Under the pieces are notes generated by a model, which saw only the letters and a list, made by a program, of their open reading frames with translations, was not told where the DNA came from and ran no database searches. From Paulinella micropora (Eukaryota; Cercozoa; Imbricatea; Euglyphida): a stretch of DNA of 44,376 bases. The translations under genes and the position numbers were made by a program. This document shows positions 1 through 9,109 of the stretch, in pieces. Within the stretch, counting starts at the first letter, position 1. Each line of letters starts with the position of its first letter. The stretch spans positions 522,168-566,543 of the forward strand of contig BJOX01000184.1 of assembly GCA_009731375.1 (NCBI GenBank), read 5' to 3'.

Positions 1-77
1 GTGTGTGTGTGTGTGTGTTGTGTTGTGTGTGTGTGTGTGTGTGTGTGAGTGTGTGTGTCTGTCTGTCTGTCTGTCTG

Positions 78-110
<33 letters not shown>

Positions 111-135
111 GTCTGTCTGTCTATCTATCTATCGA
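1..135. repeat. (TG)n / (TGTC)n microsatellite
   Basis: The window opens with an almost pure TG array that changes to TGTC and then CTAT units. Reading frames across it only translate the repeat and are not genes. Confidence 0.9.
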
Positions 136-175
136 TAGGCAATAAAGGAAGCTACAGTGGTAGCGGTGAGTCACT

Positions 176-189
176 CCATCCATCTATCC

Positions 190-249
<60 letters not shown>

Positions 250-398
250 GCCTGGTACTAGGGAGCTTTGGTATCGCCTGTATCAGTCCCTTCCGTGCAA
301 ACATCACGGCTTAGCTGGGCATCGGGTCAATACTTTTCACAGACTTCCTTGGTTGACGAAATCAGAAGCTCCTTTTTTCTGACATTAGTCGATATCTC

Positions 399-471
<73 letters not shown>

Positions 472-556
472 CTTTACCCACAGACTTCCTTGGTTGACGA
501 AATCAGAAGCTCCTTTTTTCTGACATTAGTCGATATCTCATCTATCTATCTGTCTA

Positions 557-596
<40 letters not shown>

Positions 597-685
597 TCTA
601 TCTATATCTATCTATCTATCTACCTATCTACCTATCTATCTATCCATCCATCCCTCCATCCCTCCATCCATCCATCCATCTATCA

Positions 686-757
<72 letters not shown>

Positions 758-830
758 CTCTCTCTACACACACACACACATATATATATATATGTATATA
801 TATATAATATATATATACATATATATATAA
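176..830. repeat. CTAT arrays with a duplicated unique segment
   Basis: Long CTAT/CCAT tetranucleotide arrays alternate with short unique segments and end in (CA)n and (TA)n tracts at about 765-828. A unique block of roughly 65 bp starting CACAGACTTCCTTGG occurs twice, at 338-402 and 479-543, with no difference seen, so the array grew by duplication of unit plus flank. No gene is supported. Confidence 0.85.
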
Positions 831-1062
831 GCCCGTTAAGCGGCCTGGTCGTTTTCTTCTGTGCTAGTTTTGTTTCTTGGTTTGTTGTTGTGTTTTTTAT
901 TGTTGTTTGTTTTGTCGTTGGCGTGTTTGCTTGCCACGCATCCTATGTCATTGCTGCTGCATATCAGCGCTAGCCAGTCAAACGGCCTGCTTGTTTGCTT
1001 GTTCGCTACTGTTACTTGTTGGTTTACTGTTGAGTTGCCCCCTTGGCGTGTACCTCTGTCTG

Positions 1063-1101
<39 letters not shown>

Positions 1102-1204
1102 CTCTATCTGTCTCTCTATCTATCTCTCTATCTATCTCTCTATCTATCTCTCTATCTCTCTACCTCTCTACCTCTACCTCTACCTTTCCCTCTCTCTCTA
1201 TCTC

Positions 1205-1297
<93 letters not shown>

Positions 1298-1450
1298 CTA
1301 TCTGCCTATCTGTCTGATCTATCTGTCTGACGGCGCATCCGGGGTCGTTGCTGTTGCAGAGGGCGCTGTTGTACTGGCCTGTGAAGCGGCCCGCGCTGCA
1401 ATTACACTGTGCAGGAGCCACCTACCACGCACACACACACACACACACAC

Positions 1451-1510
<60 letters not shown>

Positions 1511-1692
1511 TCGTCTCTCTCTCTCTGTCTCTCTCTCTCATATTCCCCAACTTGGTTCTGGCAACTCGAGTGTCGGGTGGCGCAACAAAGCCACCCCAGG
1601 CCAGACCTTGCGGAACACACACCTTGACAAGGAGACAACAAGCAGGCGCTAGCCTGGTTTTGCATCTCCAGCCAGGAGGACAATGCTCATCT
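830..1692. repeat. Unique segments with CTAT/CTCT, CA, CTTT and CT arrays
   Basis: Arrays of CTAT and CTCT lie at about 1060-1325, (CA)n at 1430-1450, (CTTT)n at 1451-1512 and (CT)n at about 1513-1540. The intervening unique stretches (830-1055, 1325-1430, 1545-1690) show no conserved protein motif. Open frames here are artefacts of the stop-poor repeats. Confidence 0.75.
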
Positions 1693-1721
1693 ATATATCT
1701 CTCTCTCTTTCTCTCTCTCTC

Positions 1722-1755
<34 letters not shown>

Positions 1756-1858
1756 NNNNNNNNNNNNNNNNNNNNCTTTCTCCCCTCCCCCCCCCCCCCC
1801 CCCCCCCCTCTCTCTCTTCCTCTCTTTATCTCTCTCTCTCTCTCTCTCTCTCTCAGCA
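1693..1858. repeat. CT and poly-C tract with assembly gap
   Basis: A (CT)n tract runs into a poly-C homopolymer, a 20-base run of N (1756-1775), a second poly-C tract and another (CT)n tract. The gap almost certainly reflects failure to sequence through the homopolymer. Confidence 0.9.
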
Positions 1859-2279
1859 GTGGCGGTCTTCACCCCGCTCTTGCATCGCCAACCAGCAGGA
1901 CACAGCTCGCACACACACGCGCTGCTCGAACTGGCTCCTACAGCACATCATCAACCACAGAGCTTGCATCTGGGTATACATGACAGCTCACACTGACATG
2001 CACTATGAAGATGGAGCTATGCATGTGCGTGTACATATGGCAAGCACTGCTCGAACTCGCGCCTACAACATCAAGACGAAACGCAAACATGTGGCAAGTC
2101 TCCGGAAAAACAACGCAAAGAGCGGCAAATTCGCTCTCTCTAGTTTCCGGACAACCACCGCAAACAGCGTGAAATTTGCTTCTGCGACACCAAACAAGGA
2201 CCTTCGACGAAGGAAGCGTAGAAATCGGCACAGGTGCAAATGGTTGGACTTCTGGTTGATCCACGACAAAAGTAGCCTG

Positions 2280-2345
2280 CACATACATACATATATTTTG
2301 TATATATATAATATATATATATGTGTGTATATATATGTGTGTAAC

Positions 2346-2430
<85 letters not shown>

Positions 2431-2725
2431 ACGTACATACATACATACATATGTACATACATACATAGATACATACATACATACATATGTACATACATAC
2501 ATACATACATAACATACATACATACATACACATACATACATACATACATACATATCCATACATACATACATACATACATACATATCCATACATACATACA
2601 TACATACATATGTACATACATACATACATATATACATACATATATACATTACTTACATACATACATATGTATGCATACATACACCGCCGCCGCCGCTGCC
2701 ACCACCACCACCACCACCACCAGTC
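2280..2725. repeat. TA / CATA array ending in CCG and CCA triplets
   Basis: A (TA)n tract at about 2350-2430 passes into a CATA array to about 2680, then CCGCCG and (CCA)n triplets to 2722. Tetranucleotide repeats stay open in several frames, which explains the Tyr/Met/Cys/Val and Thr/Tyr/Ile/His pseudo-proteins on both strands. Confidence 0.9.
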
Positions 2726-2746
2726 TACCACCACCCACCTTCTATC

Positions 2747-2917
2747 TCACTCGTACACAAAAAGACATAGACCTTTTGGGCAGATTCTGCATTCCTGACT
2801 ATTGAAGCAATAAGTTCCAGAATTACAGGTACGACAGTCGAAGCTCTCTACGAGGACGAAGAGAAGAGCCGCACAAAAAAGTGTCCACATCCTGAGATAG
2901 AGGCGAATCCCACTCAT
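2747..2917 (-). CDS. Possible secreted Cys-rich peptide or first exon
   Basis: From the ATG at 2917 the minus strand encodes about 56 residues. A hydrophobic segment ([15 protein letters not shown]) looks like a signal peptide. It is followed by a cluster of cysteines in the spacing C-x2-C-x5-C-x5-C-x2-C. The ORF stops soon after, inside sequence that could equally be an intron start, so this may be a first coding exon of a longer cysteine-rich secreted or surface protein. There are no neighbours to support it. Hydrophobic leader plus cysteines is what can be seen; the host-gene assignment is inference. Confidence 0.35.
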   Translation of the reverse strand: MSGIRLYLRMWTLFCAALLFVLVESFDCRTCNSGTYCFNSQECRICPKGLCLFVYE

Positions 2918-2936
2918 CCCTGCAAGTGTCAATTTT

Positions 2937-3085
2937 TCTATATTGAATAGATAGAGTAGATAGAGTAGATAGAGTAGATTAGATAGAATAGATAGAATAG
3001 ATAGAATAGATAGAATAGATAGAATAGATAGAGGAGATAGAGGAGATAGAGGAGATAGGAGATACAGTAGATAGAGTAGATATTA
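2937..3085. repeat. ATAGA pentanucleotide-like array
   Basis: An imperfect array of ATAGA/GTAGA units, partly AGATAGAGG, lies between the Cys-rich ORF and the gene-free segment to its right. Confidence 0.85.
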
Positions 3086-4177
3086 CAAAGGCGTCAGGTG
3101 CGATTGTGCCCCTTTTTTTTCCCCCCAAACGTTTTCAACTCTTCCCTGTGGTAAGCTAAGGATTTTGGCACTCCAAACTATCAAGTGTACACACTAAGAT
3201 CATGTCAAGGATACAATGGAAGGTTATGTCTGTTATTCAGAGGGGATGTAAAGCATCGTCAACGCGTGACTGAGAGTGGCAGTTTCTCTTCCTGCACAAG
3301 GTTTAAATTTCCCGTATCACCCACATTTCGCCCACTTTTCAACACATTTTTTCAATTTCAGACACCGCGCTGCGGCTTCCCACCCTTCACCAGAAACTGG
3401 TTCAAAAATCCGGAAAAAACGGTTAAAATGTTTACCTTTTTAAGCGATCACGGCAAAAAAAAATTTCATCCCCATCTACCGGGGGTAGCGGTGAAGTTTT
3501 ATCCCCATCTACCGTAGGTGGCGGACGAATACCAGTACCAAAGTGACACATCCGGTACCAAAATAATGACACTGGAAAAAACCAGTGGATGCAAATTCGG
3601 CGAATGGCGGTAAAGCTTCAGCTATTCTTCGACTGGTAATACGGTCAATCAGAGTAATAAGTGGCAAAGCATCAGTGCAAGGCGCGAAGCAAAGCGAATA
3701 TAACATCTTGTCGAGTTGACTATTTCTAAAAGTATATCGTAGCCAAGTGCGTCCGTCATCACTTGACTGAAACCTAACCACTTTTTAGCGGCGGGGCCGG
3801 CCTGAAAGATCACGGGAAGAACATTTTGGACTGGGTCTGTAGTGGTAAAAATAAAAACTCTTTGGTACGTGTGATCACATAGTGTGTTTTTTCTAATATA
3901 CTTTCTATTTCTGTAGTAGTAAGACTGTAGTACTAGCTATAGACGCTAGAGACTAGCGACCCTGTCATATTCTCATCTTGTTGTAATTAAGGGGCAACCA
4001 GGTCCAGATGTGTACCCGGCAGGGAGTGGAAAACCAGCGAGAATTAAACAGGTTTCGCGGAAGCTTTGGTTATGGTCTATCGTGAAGTTCTATATCTGAA
4101 TTAGGGGTATGCCACTGTGTGCCACTACTTGTCATGGTGACAGTGGGGTGTGTTATGAGGTGAGGTAGTGAAAAAAA
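3086..4177. other. Gene-free segment left of element A
   Basis: No recognisable gene was found. Two open frames (3185-3517 plus, 3509-3781 minus) show no motif and no gene-like composition. A short local duplication containing ATCCCCATCTACCG lies at about 3466-3520. The right edge meets the terminal repeat of element A at AGTACAAGC (4178). Confidence 0.5.
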
Positions 4178-4521
4178 GTACAAGCAAAGGGGTGTGATTT
4201 AAAGCATCCCACCCCCCTTTGCTTTTGAATTTTGCTATTGTTTGCAATTTTTGTTATATTCGTTCATATAAAAGAGATAACAGCATAAATCCCTGTTTTT
4301 TACAAGGGTAGTATAGGGTGCCACTTCGGCACACCCACTCAGAACACTTTCCCCAAAAAACAAAAAAAATAATTTTCTGTTTTCCAATTTTTCTCTATTT
4401 CGCTCTTTTGCGACTTTACTCCAAAACCGCAACATCTGCATCAGCTCCGCGACATTCATCAAAATTATCAACAATATTTACTATCTGGCGGATCGGCCCA
4501 CTCATAAATCAAAAATTACTT
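4178..4521. repeat. Terminal repeat of Polinton-like element A
   Basis: This segment matches 30644-30961 over its whole length in the same orientation, about 90% identical by eye. Both start AGTACAAGC and share C-rich runs, the block CACTTCGGCACACCCACTC, and an AT-rich end containing CTCATAAATCAAAAATTAC. Copy A carries an extra ~25 bp near its start, where AGCAAAGGGG can pair with CCCCTTTGCT. Virus genes begin directly to the right. Polintons end in long terminal repeats with AG at the tip, which fits. The partner terminal repeat of A is not in the window. Confidence 0.8.
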
Positions 4522-4534
4522 TTTTCTAATTATG

Positions 4535-4570
4535 TTTACATTTATAAAAATAATATTACATATATATAAG
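4535..4570 (+). promoter_or_regulatory. Early-type AT-rich promoter, copy 1
   Basis: 42 bases (4535-4576) ending in the start codon and next codon of the gene at 4571 are identical to 5458-5499, ahead of the gene at 5494. The block contains ATTTATAAAAATAATATT and TATATATAAG next to the ATG. Identity across an otherwise unrelated pair of genes suggests a conserved promoter and leader. Confidence 0.65.
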
Positions 4571-4786
4571 ATGCCAAACAAGAGAAAAAAAATCAAGTGT
4601 GCTAGCGATTTAAATAAGCTAGTCCTAGACAAATTCAAAGAGCTTAAATATGCTGGAGTTGTTCGTAGAGTTCATAAACCAGCAGACATCAAAGATGTTA
4701 AGACTGATATATTGTATTATTCCGTAAAATGCGAACATAATGATTTCATAAAACATAATTCTACAATTTCATTACAATATAAGTAA
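4571..4786 (+). CDS. Small basic protein of unknown function
   Basis: A 71-residue protein starting MPNKRKKIKCASD, immediately after the AT-rich promoter block. That placement is why this ATG is preferred over the upstream in-frame one at 4532, which lies inside the promoter. The N-terminus is Lys/Arg-rich; the rest has no recognised motif. It is the first gene inside the terminal repeat of element A, a position often holding short accessory proteins in Polinton-like viruses. The function is unknown; DNA binding is only a guess from the charge. Confidence 0.55.
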   Translation: MPNKRKKIKCASDLNKLVLDKFKELKYAGVVRRVHKPADIKDVKTDILYYSVKCEHNDFIKHNSTISLQYK

Positions 4787-4824
4787 GTAAGAGAAAATAT
4801 CGTATCACATAAGCACATAACATT

Positions 4825-5063
4825 TGTTACAATCCCCGAAGATAGCTCAATAAAAAGTCAGTAATACAACCAGACACAAATCCCCAAAAGAGAATGATGT
4901 CTCGTTATATTAGCTCAGTGAAGCCGAAAAGAAAACTGCAACAGACCAAGGTTAAAATAGCATTAGGTCAAATCCAACCAAACGATATTGAAAATAATGG
5001 GAAAAAACTAGGTGCACCTGACACCAGAAAAATAGTACTTTTTACCGGCTATCCGGGGGACAC
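4825..5063. repeat. Sequence homologous to the Gypsy LTR
   Basis: This stretch aligns end to end with the 237-bp LTR found at 11886 and 20941. Shared blocks include GATAGCTC, AATACAACCA, GAATGATGTCTCGTT, TTAGCTCAGTGAAGCC, GGTGCACCTG and TTTACCGGCTATCCGGGGG, in the same order and spacing. By eye about three quarters of bases agree, against one difference between the two LTRs themselves. The similarity stops at the LTR edges. It covers the leader and about the first 55 codons of the RING gene. Confidence 0.8.
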
Positions 5064-5322
5064 ATTAGCATTGATAGAGAAACTAAAAGATGAACCACAA
5101 TTTCATTGTAATATTTGTTTTGATACTGCTGATGTTTTGAGAAGATGCTGTAAGTGTCAATATGAGACTTGTGTGCAGTGTCATCTTGAAAATAATTTAG
5201 TGTGTCCAATATGTAAAAATGTGAGCTCACCTAATTTACATTTCATTCCTAGGTCTTCTATTTCTGAAAAAGATATAAAAAATAAAATTGCTTTTAATGT
5301 GCAATCTAACTGGATAAACTGA
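4894..5322 (+). CDS. RING-type zinc-binding protein with LTR-like N-terminus
   Basis: A 142-residue frame. Residues ~70-108 carry eight cysteines arranged as CNIC, then CCKC, CVQC and CPIC, a RING-like two-zinc cluster. RING proteins are usually E3 ubiquitin ligases, and viral ones redirect host ubiquitination. The first ~55 codons and the leader lie in sequence homologous to the nearby Gypsy LTR, so the N-terminus may be recent and non-functional. An alternative start nearer the RING would remove it. The frame ends at a TGA (5320-5322), but the same frame continues for 43 sense codons to a TAA at 5452-5454, so the C-terminus may be truncated by a nonsense mutation. Confidence 0.65.
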   Translation: MMSRYISSVKPKRKLQQTKVKIALGQIQPNDIENNGKKLGAPDTRKIVLFTGYPGDTLALIEKLKDEPQFHCNICFDTADVLRRCCKCQYETCVQCHLENNLVCPICKNVSSPNLHFIPRSSISEKDIKNKIAFNVQSNWIN

Positions 5323-5457
5323 GATTTCTTAGATAGCGATAGTCCAAATTTTGATTTAATATGTGATATACTACAAACATATATAAACAGATTGACTTTA
5401 TCGTGTATGCGATATGGGTTATCGGCTGAAGAAATAGTATGTATTATTAAATAATTA

Positions 5458-5493
5458 TTTACATTTATAAAAATAATATTACATATATATAAG
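5458..5493 (+). promoter_or_regulatory. Early-type AT-rich promoter, copy 2
   Basis: Exact second copy of the block at 4535-4570, ending directly at the ATG of the coiled-coil gene at 5494. The distance between copies is 923 bp. The bases outside the block differ, so the block itself is under selection or was recently copied. Confidence 0.65.
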
Positions 5494-5697
5494 ATGCCAC
5501 GACCAAAGATATATGAAGGAGACGAGAGGAGAAAAAGGAATCATGAGAAATCTCTCGCTTACTATTACGGTAATAAAGATAGATTAAACGAAGAACTGTG
5601 AACCAAAGCACAGAAGTTAATACAATATACACAAGATATAGAAGAATACAAAAGGAAGATACAGGAGTTAGAAGAGCGACTTACTAAGTCAGATTAA
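5494..5697 (+). pseudogene. Short basic/coiled-coil protein, interrupted by TGA
   Basis: The frame starts MPRPKIYEGDERRKRNHEK right after the promoter repeat, stops at TGA 5599-5601 after 35 codons, then continues in the same frame for 31 more codons to a TAA at 5695-5697. The second half (IEEYKRKIQELEERL) has heptad character typical of a short coiled coil or leucine-zipper-like tail. Together they resemble small basic-region plus coiled-coil proteins, so a DNA-binding dimer is possible but unproven. The TGA makes it a probable pseudogene unless it is read through or is a sequence error. Confidence 0.45.
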
Positions 5698-5807
5698 TCA
5701 ACAATATTTTTTTTTGGTAAGTATTTTACATCTAAACATATCGTATATATATGTAAAGCATTAAATAATTATTTTTCAAAAAAATTTATCCTGCCTATCT
5801 ATATACA

Positions 5808-7325
5808 ATGGACCAATACCAACCAGAACTATTTCCACTCTACCATATTTAGCGACGAGGAGACTAGATCAGACAAAGATGCAAAACAAGATGGTATCTC
5901 ATTACAACTCCAACCGCCCTGCGACTTATAAACAGACTAACGGGTGGCCATCCTGAACTCGTCTGCAGAAATAACTCACTCGTTATACCGTATGCCCCAG
6001 GATGGGAAGCTCGCCTACAACAGCTAAACCCAATACAAGCTATCTCGTTCATTTGGATTATGAAGGATATCATGGACCAGTCAGAGGAATATACCGAGCT
6101 AACGAATTAAAGCGGTCAATCAATGCGGTTAGAAACTTTGTGGAACTGCAAGCAAGATTTTACGAACAAAGAGAAGACAAAGACCTTAAAGTTATTACAA
6201 TTGACCAAGTTCATCCGCAAAATCATGCTGTCATACCAATGGCACAGGGTGAAATAAATTGTGTGCTAGAATGTATTATGAAAGACTTTCCAAACCCAAA
6301 CAATAGAAAACGAAAACGAGATAGTGTGATACTAGAAAGATTTAAGGATGTCAAATATGCCACAGCAAAGGACCTTGACGAAATGGAAGACTTTATCCGA
6401 TGTAGGATTTATGTATTTGATGGTATGAATTTGGTATGGCGAGCATCTACTAAGGAATACCCAAAACAGATAATAATCAGATGTAATGATTATCATGCCA
6501 CGTTAATACAAGGAAAACAAAAAGACATCTGTATCTAACATATTAAATCTATTGAGCTATTATACGATATTAACGAAAACATACCAGAGCCACGACCCCA
6601 ATATGCTACTAACCACGAAGCAAGTAATGTGAAACTATCTACGAACCAATATGAGAACAAATGGATATCGCAGGAAGAACTCAACAATATACAAACCAAA
6701 CTTGAATTAGAACATAAGGAGTGCTATTCAATGACAGACCAATCTGGAAATATTGTAGGAATAGTAGATAAAGAAAACAAACTCAACTACAAATGCTTAG
6801 ACAGTTTCAAACATGCATCATTCGTTCCCAAAGATACTCCCGCTTGGTCATTACCATCATACTTAAAACAATTATTTATATATACTCTCATAGAAAAACA
6901 TAAACCTAAGTTCCATACACAAATTACTGAACCTAATATATTACGACACATGAAATCTGGACAAATACCCTTTCATCATATCTTTAAGCATCACACCAAA
7001 AACCCAAACAAGACACCAGATTGATATGGTAAAAGCTTATACAAATGCTTCGTTAGGTAATCTAGGGGAAATGTCGTCATACTTCAATGAATACCCGATT
7101 GCTCCTCGCAACATAATTAATATAAACCAAGACATGACACAAGAATACTACAATAAGTTCAAACCTCTACACGGTTATGCGGTTTTTGATTGCGACCAAA
7201 AGCACCTCAAAGTGCCAACTTTCTTCAACGGCTACACCACAAAGGAACACAATGCCAACCCATACCCGCATTGTTGTATATGTTTGACCAAGGGGTTAAG
7301 ATATTTATTAAGAGATTATATGTAG
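5808..7325 (+). pseudogene. polB: Family B DNA polymerase, broken N-terminal part
   Basis: An ATG at 5808 follows a CTATATACA promoter-like string, but the frame stops after 14 codons. Coding-like sequence continues in other frames: 6002-6538, then TAA at 6536-6538 in frame with 6629-7024, then a change of frame near 7022 to 7026-7325, then another near 7265 into the frame of the next feature. Family B polymerase motif A is visible as IDMVKAYTNAS at 7020-7052, carrying the first catalytic Asp. A Cys in a GEINCVLECI context and a His in NDYHATLIQ upstream could be an extra N-terminal domain; I cannot identify it. At least four lesions make this N-terminal half non-functional as it stands. Confidence 0.65.
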
Positions 7326-9109
7326 CAGACGACCACTTCAACCCCTTCAAAACCTTCTCAGAACACATAACAAATATGCAAGATTACTACTTTGATAAGC
7401 CTTGCTTTGAACACGACACCTTAGCCAAAGCAACCAACTTACTAGTAGGCTCTTTGAACAAGAACATACACCGAACTCAGCAAGTATCTACCATTTCAAA
7501 AACATACAACGAGCGAATACATTTTATGATGAAAGAAAAAGGATATAGGTTATTATTCTTGAAACGAGTTAAATACGATAAAAGTAAGTATGCCGAAATT
7601 AAGGACGACCTACTACCAGAGCGAATGATATACACATGCCAAGATACAAACCCAACAGACAACATATTTCAAATGTCTCATTTAACTGGCTATGTGCTAG
7701 CATACCAAAAGATAGTTCTTCATAACCAAATGTTAAAGCTTGTAAATACTGGGCGGACTTTGTTATATTCTAATACAGACAGTATCGCATACGAAGGTGA
7801 ATATATGAAAACAGGAAAAGAATTTCGCCCTGAGGTTTTAGAACAGGATGAGTTCATAGCACCACGACTTAATATGACTTGTTTCGTTTCCTACATAAAT
7901 GACGAACCACGGATAACATACCAGCGACATAGCGGTTTCAAAGACATACTACTATTACAGAAATTCTTAGAAACACCACATAAACAATACCCAGAGTTCT
8001 CCGCCTTTGAAGATACAGAGCTTCCAGATTATAGCACCAAAGACGAATACAAACCTTTACCAGAACAAGAATTATTACTTATTCACGGCAAAGCTGGAAC
8101 GGGTAAATCTGAAATGATTAAATACCTAACTGGTCAGCCATCAAAATACACTAACACACATTTCAAAGACAAAAAGACTTTATCAACCGCTATGACACAC
8201 AATGCTCGCCAAGTTATTAATTCTGAATATACACTCCAAAAAATACTAACAATGCTATATCATATGCTACCGCTACCGATACCAGTTGGCGAAGAAGCAA
8301 TTAATCACAGAATAACCATTGATGACGTTTCTATGCTTACATCCAAGAATTTAGAAAGTCTGGACCATATGCTCAGAAAATACACCAAAATCAACAGACC
8401 ATTCGGCGGTGTATCTATCGTCTTATTCGGCCACTTAGCTCAGCTTCCTTGCCCAGACCCAACATCAGAACCATTCCACAAGTCAAAAACTTTCAAGCTA
8501 TTTACAAAAATAAATCTTGATACAAATTACAGACAGGCCAAAGACCTAGTTCTACAATCTATCTTAAATAAGGTAGAAGACTATTACAAGGTCGGCGGTA
8601 ATGAGCTTAGCCAACATAAAGCAAAAGACTGCCTACCTACAATACTAACACTTGAAGAATTAGATGCTCTCAATAAGCAAGTTAAGCCACACCCTAAACC
8701 GACCGACAAAAACCCACCTTCAATATTACACCACTCTAACAACAATGTTAATGAAAGCAATAACAAAATGCTACAAAATAAACAACTTAAAACAGGTCAT
8801 CAGGTAGTGTTTCGTTGTAATACAAAGGTTGTTCATAACGGCGATATTTACACTATTACTAGGGATACCAAAGAACATATATTCATTACGATTGACAATA
8901 TTGAGCAGAAAATTGATAGAAAAAAAACGATACCAGACAAGAAACCGTATGCTGACATCCAGCCGACATTCTCATCCACCATCCACTGCTCACAAGGCCG
9001 AACGACACCAGTGTGGATAAATCTAGACCTACTGTCAATGAATTTGTTATATGTTGCTTTAAGTCGTGCCACCTGCTTGAACGATATTGGATTATCAAAT
9101 GAATTATGA
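7190..9109 (+). CDS. PolB palm C-terminus joined to Pif1-type SF1 helicase
   Basis: One uninterrupted frame of 639 codons holds two enzyme parts; the first few codons belong to a frame not used by the polymerase. Residues ~85-105 show PolB motif B (AKATNLLVGSLNK) and ~195-205 motif C as LYSNTDSIAY, where the family has Asp in place of the Asn, so one metal-binding Asp is missing. From residue ~300 a superfamily 1B helicase follows: Walker A GKAGTGKS, Walker B region TIDDVSML, motif III-like LFGHLAQLP, TNYRQ, and near the end STIHCSQGRT and LYVALSRAT. Replicative polymerase and helicase would act on the viral genome. The helicase half looks intact; the polymerase half is broken. The last ~260 bp overlap the convergent lipase frame. 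Confidence 0.75.
   Translation: MRPKAPQSANFLQRLHHKGTQCQPIPALLYMFDQGVKIFIKRLYVADDHFNPFKTFSEHITNMQDYYFDKPCFEHDTLAKATNLLVGSLNKNIHRTQQVSTISKTYNERIHFMMKEKGYRLLFLKRVKYDKSKYAEIKDDLLPERMIYTCQDTNPTDNIFQMSHLTGYVLAYQKIVLHNQMLKLVNTGRTLLYSNTDSIAYEGEYMKTGKEFRPEVLEQDEFIAPRLNMTCFVSYINDEPRITYQRHSGFKDILLLQKFLETPHKQYPEFSAFEDTELPDYSTKDEYKPLPEQELLLIHGKAGTGKSEMIKYLTGQPSKYTNTHFKDKKTLSTAMTHNARQVINSEYTLQKILTMLYHMLPLPIPVGEEAINHRITIDDVSMLTSKNLESLDHMLRKYTKINRPFGGVSIVLFGHLAQLPCPDPTSEPFHKSKTFKLFTKINLDTNYRQAKDLVLQSILNKVEDYYKVGGNELSQHKAKDCLPTILTLEELDALNKQVKPHPKPTDKNPPSILHHSNNNVNESNNKMLQNKQLKTGHQVVFRCNTKVVHNGDIYTITRDTKEHIFITIDNIEQKIDRKKTIPDKKPYADIQPTFSSTIHCSQGRTTPVWINLDLLSMNLLYVALSRATCLNDIGLSNEL

Noticed and set aside
1-2700. 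Many open frames of 60-260 codons rich in Ser/Ile/Tyr/Leu or Cys/Val
   Set aside because: They are translations of CTAT, CT, GT and CATA arrays, open in several frames and on both strands.
3185-3781. Two overlapping open frames of 110 and 90 codons
   Set aside because: No motif, poor composition, and overlap with each other on opposite strands.
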